Both the position numbers and the translations under genes were made by a program. The notes under the pieces are model-generated. The model ran no database searches. It saw only the letters and a program-made list of their open reading frames with translations, and was not told the origin of the DNA. Shown piece by piece: positions 24,210 to 34,005 of a stretch of 64,000 nt of DNA. Source of the DNA: Dama dama (lineage: Eukaryota; Chordata; Mammalia; Artiodactyla; Cervidae); NCBI RefSeq assembly GCF_033118175.1, contig NC_083695.1, positions 33,621,607-33,685,606 on the forward strand, read 5' to 3'. Positions within the stretch are counted from its first letter, which is position 1. Each line of letters starts with the position of its first letter.

Positions 24210-24334
24210 GTTTTCTGTCTCAGCTGGTCTCCGACAAGCCGCTAACTGAATGCATCCGTGCCGGCCACTATGCTGCAAGTGTCATAATCAGGAGGACGGG
24301 TTGCACCTTTCCCGAGAAGCCAGACTTCCACTGA
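24210..24334 (+). CDS. ADK: adenosine kinase, terminal coding exon (C-terminal 41 residues)
   Basis: ADK phosphorylates adenosine to AMP with ATP in cytosol and nucleus, setting adenosine levels and serving the methionine cycle. The exon begins with the last two bases of a glycine codon (GT, 24210-24211), so the intron lies after codon position 1. Reading from 24212 gives FLSQLVSDKPLTECIRAGHY, then AASVIIRRTGCTFPEKPDFH, ending in TGA at 24332-24334. This is the characteristic ADK C-terminus; I recall Ile where this copy has Val in the AAS-V-IIRR stretch. It is part of the PfkB (ribokinase) fold. The catalytic Asp lies in the preceding exon, outside the window. Intact frame, consensus acceptor, downstream poly(A) signals and a huge preceding intron all argue for the real gene and against a processed pseudogene. 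No frameshift or stop seen. Confidence 0.97.
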
Positions 24335-24403
24335 TGGAAAAGCATGAAACTGCACCCAGGGGTAGAGACACTGCCCTGGTTGTTTCCTGAGAATTCCCGT
24401 ATT

Positions 24404-24409
24404 AATAAA
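24404..24409 (+). terminator. ADK: proximal poly(A) signal AATAAA
   Basis: AATAAA 70 bp after the stop codon; use would give a very short 3' UTR. Confidence 0.6.
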
Positions 24410-24763
24410 GAAGAAAATTAAATGCCACCTTTCCTGCTATAATAATGTTCATTCTTAATTTAGGGGGTACAGTAATGCACAATAGAATCTTTATTCTCTC
24501 AACAACCTAAAGTAGGAGGTTTATTTCCATAGTTTGATAGTGCCAGGTAAATGTCAATTAAACAGGAATATAGTATTTCAATTGAAATTTTTGTTTGATT
24601 TTCCATTACATTGTAAATTCAAGTATACTAAGCAAAGTGATCATTTTTTTACATTCTGCTTTGAATGCAGATGCAATTTAATATAATAGATTTTTTAAAG
24701 GGAATTAAAGATAATACATAAATCTTTAGCTTTTATACAAGTATATTTAATTCAGAAGTGTGT

Positions 24764-24815
24764 TTATACACATATACACACACATGTGTTCATATATGTA
24801 CCACATATATACATG
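24764..24815. repeat. CA/TA-rich tract in ADK 3' UTR
   Basis: Imperfect alternating purine-pyrimidine run (ACACATATACACACACATG, then TTCATATATGTACC). Confidence 0.65.
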
Positions 24816-24896
24816 ACAAATGGTTAAATAAGGTACAGAAATATTTATCTTCCCAAGTTATGCCAAGTAATTTCCTCAGTGTGTACTTAAACATGT

Positions 24897-24902
24897 AATA
24901 AA
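24897..24902 (+). terminator. ADK: middle poly(A) signal AATAAA
   Basis: AATAAA within TGTAATAAACTTTGG. Less certain than the flanking two because no clear downstream GU-rich element is seen. Confidence 0.35.
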
Positions 24903-24993
24903 CTTTGGATAATTAATTTGCCAAATTATAAGCTATATTACAATATTCAAGTCATAATCTTATATTTACCTATGGTACTCTGTATTTGATACA

Positions 24994-24999
24994 AATAAA
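24994..24999 (+). terminator. ADK: distal poly(A) signal AATAAA
   Basis: AATAAA about 660 bp after the stop, followed within 30 bp by a T-rich and GT-containing element, as expected for a strong cleavage site. Confidence 0.6.
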
Positions 25000-25206
25000 A
25001 ACTTGTCATAAAGGGCTTTTTTTCTGTCTTTGTCCTGTGCTCAGCAAACTAAGGAAGAAAGATAACTGTCTAATCCTGGGTCCTGAAATATCTGATCTGT
25101 TTATGGAGATAGAAAAAACAACATAACACATCAAAAAATAACTTAGTATTGGAGACCAGTAAGCCACTGTTTTCAGGAAGACAGAATGGTATGATATAAC
25201 TTCTGG

Positions 25207-25345
25207 GGAATGCCCTGGCAGACCAGTGGTTAGGACTTCATACTTCTGCTCCAGGAGGCACAGGTTCGGTCCCTGGTCAGGGAATTAAGATCCTACATGC
25301 TGTGTAGCATGCCCCCCACCCCCAAAAAAGTCTAAAAAAAAATGG
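25207..25345 (+). mobile_element. CHR-type tRNA SINE in a MIR, with TSD
   Basis: Head GGAATGCCCTGGCAGACCAG, B-box-like GGTTCGGTCCCTGGTCAGGG, A-rich tail. AACTTCTGG (25198-25206) and AACCTCTGG (25346-25354) match at 8 of 9 positions. The interrupted host element is a MIR. Confidence 0.88.
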
Positions 25346-25545
25346 AACCTCTGGAGTCAGACTAATTACCTTGATAAGAGCTTGTGCAAATTACTTAGCC
25401 TCTTGAACGTCAATTTCCTCTCTATAAAATGGAATCATAACCCCTACGTACAAGGTCATTGAGATGATTCAAGAGGGGATAACTAGGTACAAAATGCTTG
25501 TTACAAGTCTAATAAGAACCTACTATTGTTATGATTATTGTTACT
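25346..25545 (+). mobile_element. MIR SINE, right part
   Basis: CTCTGGAGTCAGACTAATTA, GCAAATTACTTAGCCTCTTG, CTCTATAAAATGGAATCATA: MIR body and core. Its 5' end probably lies left of 25206. Confidence 0.88.
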
Positions 25546-25644
25546 AAAGAAGAAGAAAATCATAGTTATAAAACTGAATTCATAGAAAAGCGTTCAGGTT
25601 TTTGTTTTATGTTTAAGAAGACTTTTAGGTCTCCTACACTAATC

Positions 25645-26590
25645 CTTTTTAACATTGTTGAGATACAATTCATATACCATAAATTTTTTTATTTTAAAGT
25701 ATACAATTCAGTATGTTTTAGTATATTCACAAAGTTGTGTAGCTATCACCAATATCTAAATCAAGAATACTTTCATCACCCCAAAAGGAAACCCTTTTCT
25801 TCCCAATTCACTCCTCGTCCTCTGATAACCACTAATCTATTTCCTGTCTCTATAGATGTGCCTATTCTTGATGTTCATAAAAATGAAGTCATATAATAAT
25901 GTTTTCTTTTGTGTCTGGCTTCTTTCACTTAGCATGTTTTCAAAGTTTACTTATCCTATGATATTTTCGGTACTTCTTTTTATTGCCAAATAATATTTCT
26001 TTGTATACATATGCCATATTTTGTTTATCCATTCATGTTGTTGGACACTTCAATTGTTAATGACCCAGTTAACCCTTTTGGGCTATTATGAATCATGCTG
26101 CTATTAATATTCATGTCCAAGTTTTTTATATGGATGTATGTTTTCAATTCTTTGTGGTATATACCAGAAGTAGAATTGATGGATCACATGGTAACCCTAT
26201 GATTAACTTTTTGGGAAATTGCCAGACCTTTTCCAAAAGAACTGCATCATCTTACATTCTCACTAAAAAGGTTTGTGAGTTTCAATTTCTTCACACCCTT
26301 GCCAACACTTGCTACTCTCTGTTTGATTATAGCCATCTTGGAGGGTATGAAGTGATATCTCATTGTGCTTTTAATTTTCATTTTCCTATTTATTAGTGAT
26401 ATTATATTTATTGACCATTTGGATTTCTTTCTTTGGAGAAATGTCTATTCAAAGTTATTGCCCATTTTTTAATTGAGTGGTTTTTCCTTTTATTGTTGAG
26501 TTGTAAGCATTCTTTGTATGTTCTATATATTCTTATCAGTCATATGATTTACAAATATTGTCTTCCACTGCGTGGGTTGTGAAGCATAGA
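25645..26590 (-). mobile_element. antisense L1M 3' end, first part
   Basis: GTTGAGATACAATTCATATACC, TATCACCAATATCTAAATCA, CCTTGCCAACACTTGCTACT and CATTTTTTAATTGAGTGG are reverse-strand L1M signatures. The frames at 25531-25896 and 26088-26396 are antisense L1, not genes. Confidence 0.88.
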
Positions 26591-26631
26591 TTTTTTTTTT
26601 TTACCTTTTGGCTGTGCTCTGCAACTTGTGA
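26591..26631 (-). mobile_element. CHR SINE, left half (split)
   Basis: T-tract, then CCTTTTGGCTGTGCTCTGCA, the 3' part of an antisense CHR SINE; the other half is at 26848. Confidence 0.8.
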
Positions 26632-26847
26632 TTGGGCTTTCCAGGTGGTACTATTGGTAAAGAATCCGCTTGCCAATGCAGGAGACACAAGAAATGTGGG
26701 TTTGATCCCTGGGTCAGGAAGATTCCCTTGAGGAGGAAATGGTAACCCACTCCACTATTCTTCCCTGGCAAATCCCTTGGACAGAAGATCCTACTCGGCT
26801 ACAGTCCACGGGGTCACAAAGAGTCAGACACAACAGTACACACACAT
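26632..26847 (+). mobile_element. Bov-tA SINE nested in CHR SINE
   Basis: Head TTGGGCTTTCCAGGTGGTAC, body CACTCCACTATTCTTCCCTG, tail GGGGTCACAAAGAGTCAGAC. It interrupts an antisense CHR element; CAACTTG on the left and TGGCTTG on the right are the likely remnants of the target duplication. Confidence 0.9.
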
Positions 26848-26946
26848 GTGGCTTGAGGGATCTTAATTCCCTGACTAGGGATTGAACCCGTGCCCTTGGC
26901 AGTGTAAGCATGGAGTCCTAATCACTGGACCACTAGGGAATTCCCC
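26848..26946 (-). mobile_element. CHR SINE, right half (split)
   Basis: GGGATCTTAATTCCCTGACT, AGTCCTAATCACTGGACCAC, GGGAATTCCCC: head of the antisense CHR copy that begins at 26591. Confidence 0.9.
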
Positions 26947-27213
26947 AGATGTTTTTAATTTGTATAAAAGCCAATTTCTCTCTGTCTCTTTTTTTTTTTT
27001 TTTTTTTTTGTCAATTGTGCTTTTGGTTTCATGTTTGAGAAACCATTGCCTAATCCCAGGTCGTGAACAATTAACATCTATATTCTCCTCTAAGAGTTTG
27101 ATAGTTTTTGCATATATTTGAGTTGGGAGGTCTAATTATCTTGCTTCTGGATATGCAGTTGTCCCTGTACCTTGTTAGAAGAGACTAGTTTCTCCACTAT
27201 TGTATTGTTTTGG
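26947..27213 (-). mobile_element. antisense L1M, second part
   Basis: Continues the L1 from 25645 (GTTTTTAATTTGTATAAAAG, a 21-base T-tract ending near 27009, TGAGAAACCATTGCCTAATC). Confidence 0.8.
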
Positions 27214-27416
27214 GGCTTCCCTGATGGTAAAGAATACACCGGCGATGCAGGAGACCTAGGTTTGATCCCTGGGTTGGGAAGATCCTCTGGAGAAGGGAGC
27301 ACTCCAGTGTTCTTGCCTGGAGAATTCCATGGACAGAGGAGCCTGATGGGCTACAGTCCATGGGGTCACAAAGAGTCAGACACAACTGAGCAACTAACAC
27401 TTTTACTTTCACTTCA
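27214..27416 (+). mobile_element. Bov-tA SINE with 15-bp TSD
   Basis: Complete head-body-tail. ATTGTATTGTTTTGG (27199-27213) and ATTGTATTGTCTTGG (27417-27431) match at 14 of 15 positions. Confidence 0.95.
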
Positions 27417-27431
27417 ATTGTATTGTCTTGG

Positions 27432-27600
27432 CACCCTTGTCAAAAATTATTGACCATAAATATAAGGTTTTATTTCTGGACTCTCAGTTCCATTAGTCTG
27501 TATGTCTGTATATTATCCTTATGCCAATCAGGACTGTCTTGATTACTGGAGCTTTGAGTAAGTTTTGAAATGAAAGTCTTCTAACTTTGTCTCTCAAGGA
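27432..27600 (-). mobile_element. antisense L1M, third part
   Basis: CACCCTTGTCAAAAATTATTGACC and TATGTCTGTATATTATCCTT continue the same L1. Confidence 0.8.
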
Positions 27601-28200
27601 CAATTAGTTTTTGAGTGTTAGAGTATCTTTATCATATTAAAACTACTGCAGAATGTCTTCCTCTTAGATCAGTAGTTTTGACACTGATAAACCTTTCCTA
27701 TTCTTTTTTTGATAAGAAAGTTCTTTACCCCAAGGTTATTGATAAGTACCACTCACCTGCTATACTTTTATGACAGTCACTATTTTTAAGAGGTTCCAGA
27801 AGCATGTTTTCTGGTAGTAATTAACATGCACACAGATCACATAACTTTCTTGTTTTAGCAACATAGTCATTGGGATGTGTGTTCTTGGACTTTTGGCATA
27901 CTTTTTTTAGTTCTCTGTTTTATTAAAGGACAAGGGAAAAATAATGGCTAGCCTTGCTGACCAGGTCTCAGGGAAACTGCCTCTTAACTGGTTGTCAGGC
28001 ATCCTCTTGTCTGGGCTAAATTTTTCCATCTTGGAACGATGAATAGCTAACCTACTCCACTTTATAGCATCTTGGTTTAACAGATCGTTGAGGGAAGACT
28101 TGCAAGACTGGGAATGGGGGAGGGGATAGTGAAGTTGTCAAGAAAACATGGGTCCTGGTCTCAGGTTGGCTTCGAATAGTTGAGTGACTTATTTTATGTA
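27601..28200. other. unassigned intergenic DNA
   Basis: No gene or firmly named repeat seen between the L1 and the mariner hairpin. Confidence 0.45.
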
Positions 28201-28279
28201 TTGGGTTGGCTAGAATGTTCATTTGGGATTTCTGTACGATGTTACAGAGAAATCCCAAACAAACTTTTTGGTCAAACCA
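28201..28279. mobile_element. mariner-type miniature element, 79-bp hairpin
   Basis: Left arm TTGGGTTGGCTAGAATGTTC and right arm ending AACTTTTTGGTCAAACCA are imperfect inverted repeats meeting at a GTACGATGTTAC loop. The inner stem is strong: TTTGGGATTTCT against AGAAATCCCAAA. A TA lies directly left (28199-28200), the mariner target dinucleotide; the right TA is not preserved. This matches ruminant mariner-derived miniature elements. If transcribed it would fold into a pre-miRNA-sized stem-loop. Confidence 0.8.
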
Positions 28280-28484
28280 GGAACTCAGAAAATATAAATG
28301 CTTTGGTTGTGACATTCCTAAAGGATATTACGTATGAGTGCTTTTTAACAAGGCTGCTTTTCTGTGTCTGGGAAAAGATGGTCCTTACAAGCCATTCATT
28401 TGCGTGTTACAGTTGGGTGAGTTGGGTGGGCATAGGAAACCCATGCCTCAGGGGTGAACCTAGGTGATCTGGAAAATTAGATTA

Positions 28485-28935
28485 AAAAAATTATTTTAAT
28501 TAAAGATAATTACTTTACAATATTGTGATGATTTTTGCTATACAGCAATATGAGTCGGCCATAGGTTTACATGTGTACCCTGCATCCTAAACCCCCCCTC
28601 CCACCTCCTTCCTCACCTTATCCCTCCAGGTTGTTGCAGACCACCCACCGGCTCTGGGTGCCCTACTTCATACATCAGACTCACACTGGTTATCTATTTT
28701 ACATATGCTAATGTATATGTGTCAATGCTTTTCTCTCAAATCATCCCATCCTCTTCTCCCACTGAGTCCTAAAGTCTGTTCTTTACGTCTGAGTCTCCTT
28801 TGCTGTTGTGTGTAGGATCGTCAGTACCATCTCTGGTATTTTTCTTTCTCTTTCTGACTTACTTCACGCTATATAATAGGCTGTAGGTTCATCCACCTCA
28901 TTAGAACTGACTCAAATGCATTTCTTTGAGTAAGT
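28485..28935 (-). mobile_element. L1-BT-type 3' end, antisense
   Basis: ATGAGTCGGCCATAGGTTTA, the CCCCCCCTCCCACCTCC block, TCATCCCATCCTCTTCTCCC, GTTCATCCACCTCATTAGAA. Homologous to the copy at 14670 but extends further into the 3' UTR. Confidence 0.85.
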
Positions 28936-29127
28936 GAATTAGATTATTGAGGCTGGCCTAGTCTCAGTAGGTGATCAAGTTTGCCTGAAAACTGCTGCCA
29001 TGATGTGGAAAAGAAACTGATACCAAATATTTGGAAACAGGCTGGGTGCCCAAGTATTAGTATAGCCGAATAGGAGTGAAAGAAAAAGTAACAAGAATGG
29101 CTATTGAATTTTCTTCTAGTTTTTATT

Positions 29128-29291
29128 GAAGGCAAAAGGGGGTGGCAAAGGATGAGATGGTTAGATAACATCACTTACTCAATGGATATGAATTTGAACA
29201 AACTCCAGGAGATATTGGAGGACCAAGGAACCTGGTGTGCTACAGTCCATGGGGTCGCAGGGTCAGACAAGACTTAGCAACTGAACAACAA
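29128..29291 (+). mobile_element. BovB 3' terminal fragment
   Basis: GGCAAAGGATGAGATGGTTA, ACATCACTTACTCAATGGAT, CAGTCCATGGGGTCGCAGGG, AGCAACTGAACAACA: the last ~160 bp of a BovB-type element. Confidence 0.85.
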
Positions 29292-29589
29292 CTCATTTTT
29301 GTATCTATCTTCATGGCATATACCTTTAAGTATTGTTTTCTTTCTCTAAATCACGGAAGAGTAATTTTCAATTTAGATCAGGGTGAAAGAAATACATTCT
29401 TTATCTTAAAGTCAAACTTTTGCTAAAAGCTGTTGTTCTTACTCAATTATGTAAAGTAACTGTTATAATTCTGTATCTTTTCAAAAAAGGATGCATATTA
29501 TAGATTGGGTTTTTGTGAGTTTGGGGGGGATTTTGTTTTATTTTGTCTGGGATTTTAGAGGGATAATTATTTGGGGGCTTGGAGGTGAT

Positions 29590-29713
29590 ATTTTTTGTTT
29601 TTTTTTCCCCCCCACACCACGCAGCATGAGGAACTTCTACAACCAGGGATCAAATCTGAGCCCCCTGCAGTGGAAGCACAGAGTCTTAACCACTGGACCA
29701 CCAGGGTAGTCCT
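29590..29713 (-). mobile_element. CHR-type tRNA SINE
   Basis: T-tract, then CCAGGGATCAAATCTGAGCC, GAGTCTTAACCACTGGACCA, CCAGGGTAGTCCT: antisense CHR SINE. Confidence 0.88.
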
Positions 29714-29914
29714 CGGTTGTTTTAGATATACACAAGCCTACAAAAGAAGCATGTGTTTGACTGGCAGTCTGAAAATACCACCTGTATTGAAATAGAAAAG
29801 CATGCACTTGTTCATTTTTGTTACTCCATTACCCTCAGAAAAAGTGTCCATTTAATAATATTTTCACTGGCTATAGTAGGTTTAAAATGTGAACAGTTTC
29901 TTTATGATTCAAAA

Positions 29915-30000
29915 GTCCTTCGCATTGTGTCCCCTTGGTCAAGTTCTTGAACTGCCCTAAGCCTTGGTTTTCTCAATTCAAAATGAGTAGAATAGTGAGT
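29915..30000 (+). mobile_element. MIR core fragment
   Basis: GGTCAAGTTCTTGAACTGCC and AAGCCTTGGTTTTCTCAATT match the MIR core. Confidence 0.6.
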
Positions 30001-30139
30001 GAGAGGGTGTTAAGAGAATAGGAGAATAAGACCATAAGATCAATAGTAAAATAAATTTGAATATGTGGTTTGATATTTTACAAAAGCACCAAAGCAACGG
30101 GATGAGAGAAGGAGGAAAATCTTTTCAATATACAATGCT

Positions 30140-30550
30140 ATTACAACTTGATAGTTTTATGGGGGAAAAATGAACCTTTGACCCTTTACCTTACACCATA
30201 CATAAAAATTAAAAATGAATCACAGCTGTTACAAAAGCTGAAACTATTACGCTTCTATAAGGAAACAATATTTTCACAGCTTGGGGATAGGCAAAAGTTT
30301 CTTGTTGAGGACTGTGAAAGCACTAACCATGAAAGAAAAGATACTGATACATTCAAAAAAATTTAATCCTGTCACTCATCAAGATACCATTAAGAATATG
30401 AATAATCAAGCTATAGGCTAGCAACAAAGAACTTATATCCAGAATATATTAAAAAACTAATTCAATAATGAAAAGACAAACATGAAAGAAAATATGTGAA
30501 TAGTCATTAAGTATATAAAAGTATTCAACATCATTAGTCATGAGACAAGT
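30140..30550 (+). mobile_element. L1 ORF2 end, left of retrocopy
   Basis: End of L1 ORF2 (CCTTACACCATACATAAAAA, AACTTATATCCAGAATATAT, CAACATCATTAGTCATGAGA) with broken frames. Resumes at 30963. The target-site copy is at 30539-30550. Confidence 0.8.
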
Positions 30551-30950
30551 TTTTTTTTCCCACATTCAAAAAGCACGCAAAGGATTTATTTGCTAGTCAA
30601 AGCTGTTCACAGAACCAAACAGGGACTATAAATTAAGTTTTTCCAAGGAGCTTCACCTTAGTGAAATTAGTTGACTCTGTAGGCAGAAACAGGTTAACAG
30701 AGGACATTTACACCTTGGGAAAATATATCACTGATGAGGCGTCCCTATATTTAATTATTTTAATGAGCATGCGACACTGTTAAATAACCACAGATTTCTT
30801 CAAAGCTTGTACACACCCACGTGTGTGTGCTCAGTTGCCAAGCTGTGTTCGACTCTTTTGCAACCCCATGGACTGTAGCCCACCACGCTCCTCTGTCTGT
30901 GGGATTTTCCAGGCAAGAATACTGGAGTGGGTTGCCATTTCCTTCTCCAT
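30551..30950 (-). pseudogene. 5'-truncated mRNA-like retrocopy carrying a Bov-tA
   Basis: Read on the minus strand, this 400-bp insertion starts inside a Bov-tA body (30950-30830), continues through about 240 bp that match no repeat I recognise, has AATAAA (complement of 30585-30590), and ends 26 bp later in an A-tract (T-run 30551-30558). It is flanked by CATGAGACAAGT (30539-30550) and CATGAGGCAAAT (30951-30962), 10 of 12 identical, within an L1 that continues on both sides. So SINE, unique part and poly(A) were inserted together. Most likely the 3' UTR of a cellular transcript containing a SINE; the source gene is not identified. No coding sequence seen. Confidence 0.7.
30830..30950 (-). 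mobile_element. truncated Bov-tA inside the retrocopy
   Basis: Antisense tail and body (CAACCCCATGGACTGTAGCC, GGCAAGAATACTGGAGTGGG), cut off at CCTTCTCC before the tRNA-like head, exactly at the target-site copy. Confidence 0.9.
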
Positions 30951-30962
30951 CATGAGGCAAAT

Positions 30963-31660
30963 TAACATGAAAACCTCAATAAGATAACTACTGCATTAAA
31001 ATGACTAAAATTTAAATGACAGCACGAAATGTTGGAGAGGATATGAAGCAACATTGCCAGTGAGAGTGTAAAATGAAACAGCCACTTTGGGAAAACACGT
31101 GTAAGTTTTAAGAAACTTAAAAGTTAAATGCACCTATTCTTTGATGCAGCCATTCTACTCCTGGTATTTACGTAAGAGAAGTGAAAGCATAAGTCTACAT
31201 AAAGACCTGTATTAGAATATTTATAGCATTTTTATTCATTGTTGCCAAAAGGTGGAAACTGGGTTAGTTGTCCAACAGCAAGAGAAGAGATAAAAATGGT
31301 GGTGTAGTCAAACAGTGGAATAATACTCAGCAAAAGAAGGAAGTTACTGATAAAACAATATGAATCAATCTCAAAAACACTACTGGGTGAAAGAAACCAG
31401 ATACAAAAAAAAGAGGGCATAGTGTAAGATTCCCTCCATATGAAGTTCTAGAACAGGTAAAACTAACCTACAGTGAGAAAGTTCAGAACAAGAGCTGCTT
31501 TGTGGGAGAGGAGAGAAGTGGAAACTGACTGGGAAGGGAAATGAGGGGAATTTCTAAGCTGACAGTGATGTCATAATAGGGGTTACACAGGTATATTCAT
31601 TTGTCAAAACTCAGGGAATGTCCCACTTAAGCTGTGTGGTTTTTGAAACCCTCACATACA
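30963..31660 (+). mobile_element. L1 ORF2 end and 3' UTR, right of retrocopy
   Basis: TTGGAGAGGATATGAAGCAA, CCATTCTACTCCTGGTATTT, then a 3' UTR with TGTCATAATAGGGGTTACAC. Same element as 30140. Confidence 0.8.
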
Positions 31661-31949
31661 CATGAACTAAGCTATATGTTGATCTCTAGTTAATGATGTG
31701 CATACTAATAGATATGAAGTGTATTAATGTCTTTGACTTACAGTGAAGTGCATCAAGTAATAAATAAGATGAACAGAAAGAGGGATGGTTAAATGAGTAA
31801 ATAAGTGATAAGTCAAATGTGGCAAAATATTAGTTGTAGAATATAGAAGGAAATGGATGTATGCTGTATAATACTTTTCAATATTTCCTTATGGTCGAAA
31901 TTTGTCCTAATGTTCAAAAAAATATAAAGTACTTAAATAGGAAAATCAA
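31661..31949. other. unassigned sequence between L1 pieces
   Basis: AT-rich; part of it (31760-31930) may be old L1. No gene seen. Confidence 0.35.
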
Positions 31950-32450
31950 TTAAATATAGTATAGCTGATTTACAATATTGTATTAGTTTCATGTATACAG
32001 CAAAGTGAGTCAGTTGTATGTTTTTTCAGATTATTTTCCATTATAGATTGTTACAAGACATCAAATATAAATATAACTCCTGGTGCTATACAGTAAATGT
32101 TTGCTGCCTATCTATCTTATGCAGTTTGTATCTGTTAATCCCATGTTCTTAATTTTCACTCCCCTTACCTTTCATCTTTGGTAACCATAAATTAGCTTTC
32201 TATAACTGTGAGTTATTATTTTTTGGATTCACGGATAAGTGATATGTAATATTCATTTTTTTCTGTGTCACTTATTTCACTAAGTATAATATTCTTTAGG
32301 TCCATCCGTGTTGATACAATGGCAATATTTCATTCTTTTATGGATGAGTAATAATATTCCATTATGTATGGAGTACACAGATGACAATCATCTGTTGATG
32401 GGCACTTGGATTGTTTCTACCTTGGCTATTAAATATGATTGATAGCAACA
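31950..32450 (-). mobile_element. antisense L1 3' end
   Basis: TATAGCTGATTTACAATATT, GGTGCTATACAGTAAATG, GGTCCATCCGTGTTGATACA, GGATTGTTTCTACCTTGGCT: reverse-strand 3' end of a ruminant-type L1. Confidence 0.85.
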
Positions 32451-32519
32451 TTTCATGAAGAAGGTAAAACAGCACATGATGCAAAACCACATATTATTTA
32501 CTTCAAAATGTAACTTTCA

Positions 32520-33627
32520 CATGAATTCTCTGACAAAATTAGCCAGTCCTTGGGCTGCTGCAAGATTTCTTGGCGCTATCTGCAAACTCCAAGCTCCTCT
32601 TCTGAGTAAGGAACACCCTCTCCTCATTCCCTAACCCACACAGCAGTTGGAATATTCACAAAGCACCTCTGTAAACATCAACCAGACCTCTTCCCACCCA
32701 GACTCCTAAACCCACTGCAGTCTGCCCCTACCTTCTCTGTAGCATCCCTTCTCCTGATAACCAGAAAATTCCTAGTAGGCAGACTTAATAGCCAGTTTTA
32801 CATCCTCATCCTACCTCATCTTAGCCTCTGACTTGGAGGACCATGCTCTCTTGACCTCTTACTCCCTCAACTTTGACCCAGCCACTTTTTCCTCGTTATC
32901 TTGCCTCCTGTACCTCCTCTTCTTAGCATGCTTTCAGAACACCTCTGTCCTTTTCTTGTGTCCAGGTGCCTCCACCCCAACAAGCCTTTTGTCACTCTAA
33001 GCTCCTCCTAGGTGTTCAATTTGACTGCCATGAATTCGCCTATCATCTAATTACTCTCAAAACTCTGTTTCTAACCCTGATCGCCTTCCCAGCTTTAGGC
33101 TCAAAACCTATATAGCTCAGCCCCTTGGGATATTCTGCACGCAAGTTGATTATCAAAACAGAACTCATCTTCTCTTGAACTCCCCAGCCCAGTCTATTTC
33201 TACTTTTTCTATCTCCATTAATAGAAGGTATTCCCAACTTTTTCCTTCCTTGCCCATTTATCTAATTGATCACCAAGTTCTGTCAGTCTACCTCTCCTAA
33301 GTCTCTTCCTCACCTCCTCCGCTCTCAGGTGTAGTTTAGACTTTGATCATATCTAACAAATTTGCCCAACTCTAGTTCTTCCCCTTTATTGGTCGTTAGT
33401 CAGTCTTCCCTCACCACGGGAGAGGCCTTCCTAAGAAGAAACAGTCACACTCCGTGGTCTGGTCATTGACCATGCGCCCCTTCATCACTTTAACAGCCTT
33501 CCTACTGCCATCCCTCTTTATAACCCTTCATCTGAGCCCAAATATATCTTATAACTACACTCTTGCCTCTATGTAGATTGCTGTTTTCCCATTACAACTA
33601 CTCATGTGTGAGAATCCAGCTCAGAAG
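32520..33627 (+). mobile_element. long L2 LINE copy, ORF and 3' region
   Basis: Pyrimidine-rich L2 ORF sequence: CTTGGAGGACCATGCTCTCT, AAAACAGAACTCATCTTCTC, TCACCAAGTTCTGTCAGTCT, TCCCTCTTTATAACCCTTCA. Interrupted at 33628 by an L1 fragment; its 3' end resumes at 33796. About 1.3 kb of L2 in total. Confidence 0.7.
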
Positions 33628-33795
33628 TCAAAAGTTTAAATGACAACACCAAATGTTGGGGAGGATGTGAAGCAGGACTGCCAGTTAAGAGTGCAGTATG
33701 GAGCAACTGCTTTGGGAAAAGGCATGGAAGTTTCTTATAAAGTTAAACACACCTATTCTTCAATTCAGCCATTCTACTCCTGAAATAGGTGTGTC
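33628..33795 (+). mobile_element. L1 fragment inserted in L2
   Basis: TTAAATGACAACACCAAATG, TTGGGGAGGATGTGAAGCAG, AGCCATTCTACTCCTGAAAT: about 165 bp of L1 ORF2 end, homologous to 31005-31165, cutting the L2. Confidence 0.7.
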
Positions 33796-34005
33796 CTTTA
33801 AAAAGTTCTCTGTAAACCTCCTAGGCAGTTAGTTCCTGCTCCATCCCTTTTTTCTCTCAAAGTACATTGCATATTTCCTTATTGTAGTTTATACAATCAC
33901 AATGTATCATACAATTTTTATTGATGTATATGTCTTCTAAGGCAGAACTATCCACTGCCACATAGTACATGCTCAGTAAATGTTTGCTCAAGGAAGGCCT
34001 TTCTC
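33796..34005 (+). mobile_element. L2 3' terminus
   Basis: CTCTCAAAGTACATTGCATA, GTCTTCTAAGGCAGAACTAT, ACATAGTACATGCTCAGTAA: end of the L2 begun at 32520. Confidence 0.75.

Larger units (their letters stand above)
24335..25015 (+). other. ADK: ADK 3' UTR (estimated extent)
   Basis: AT-rich sequence after the stop codon with AATAAA at 24404, 24897 and 24994. The right end is set about 15 bp after the last signal, followed by a TTTTTTTCTGTCTTTGTCCT stretch suitable as a downstream U-rich element. A CA/TA-rich tract lies at 24764-24815. No named transposon recognised inside. Confidence 0.65.

Noticed and set aside
25531..26396. Two adjacent + strand frames just after ADK as a downstream gene
   Set aside because: Both are antisense reads of an L1M 3' end.
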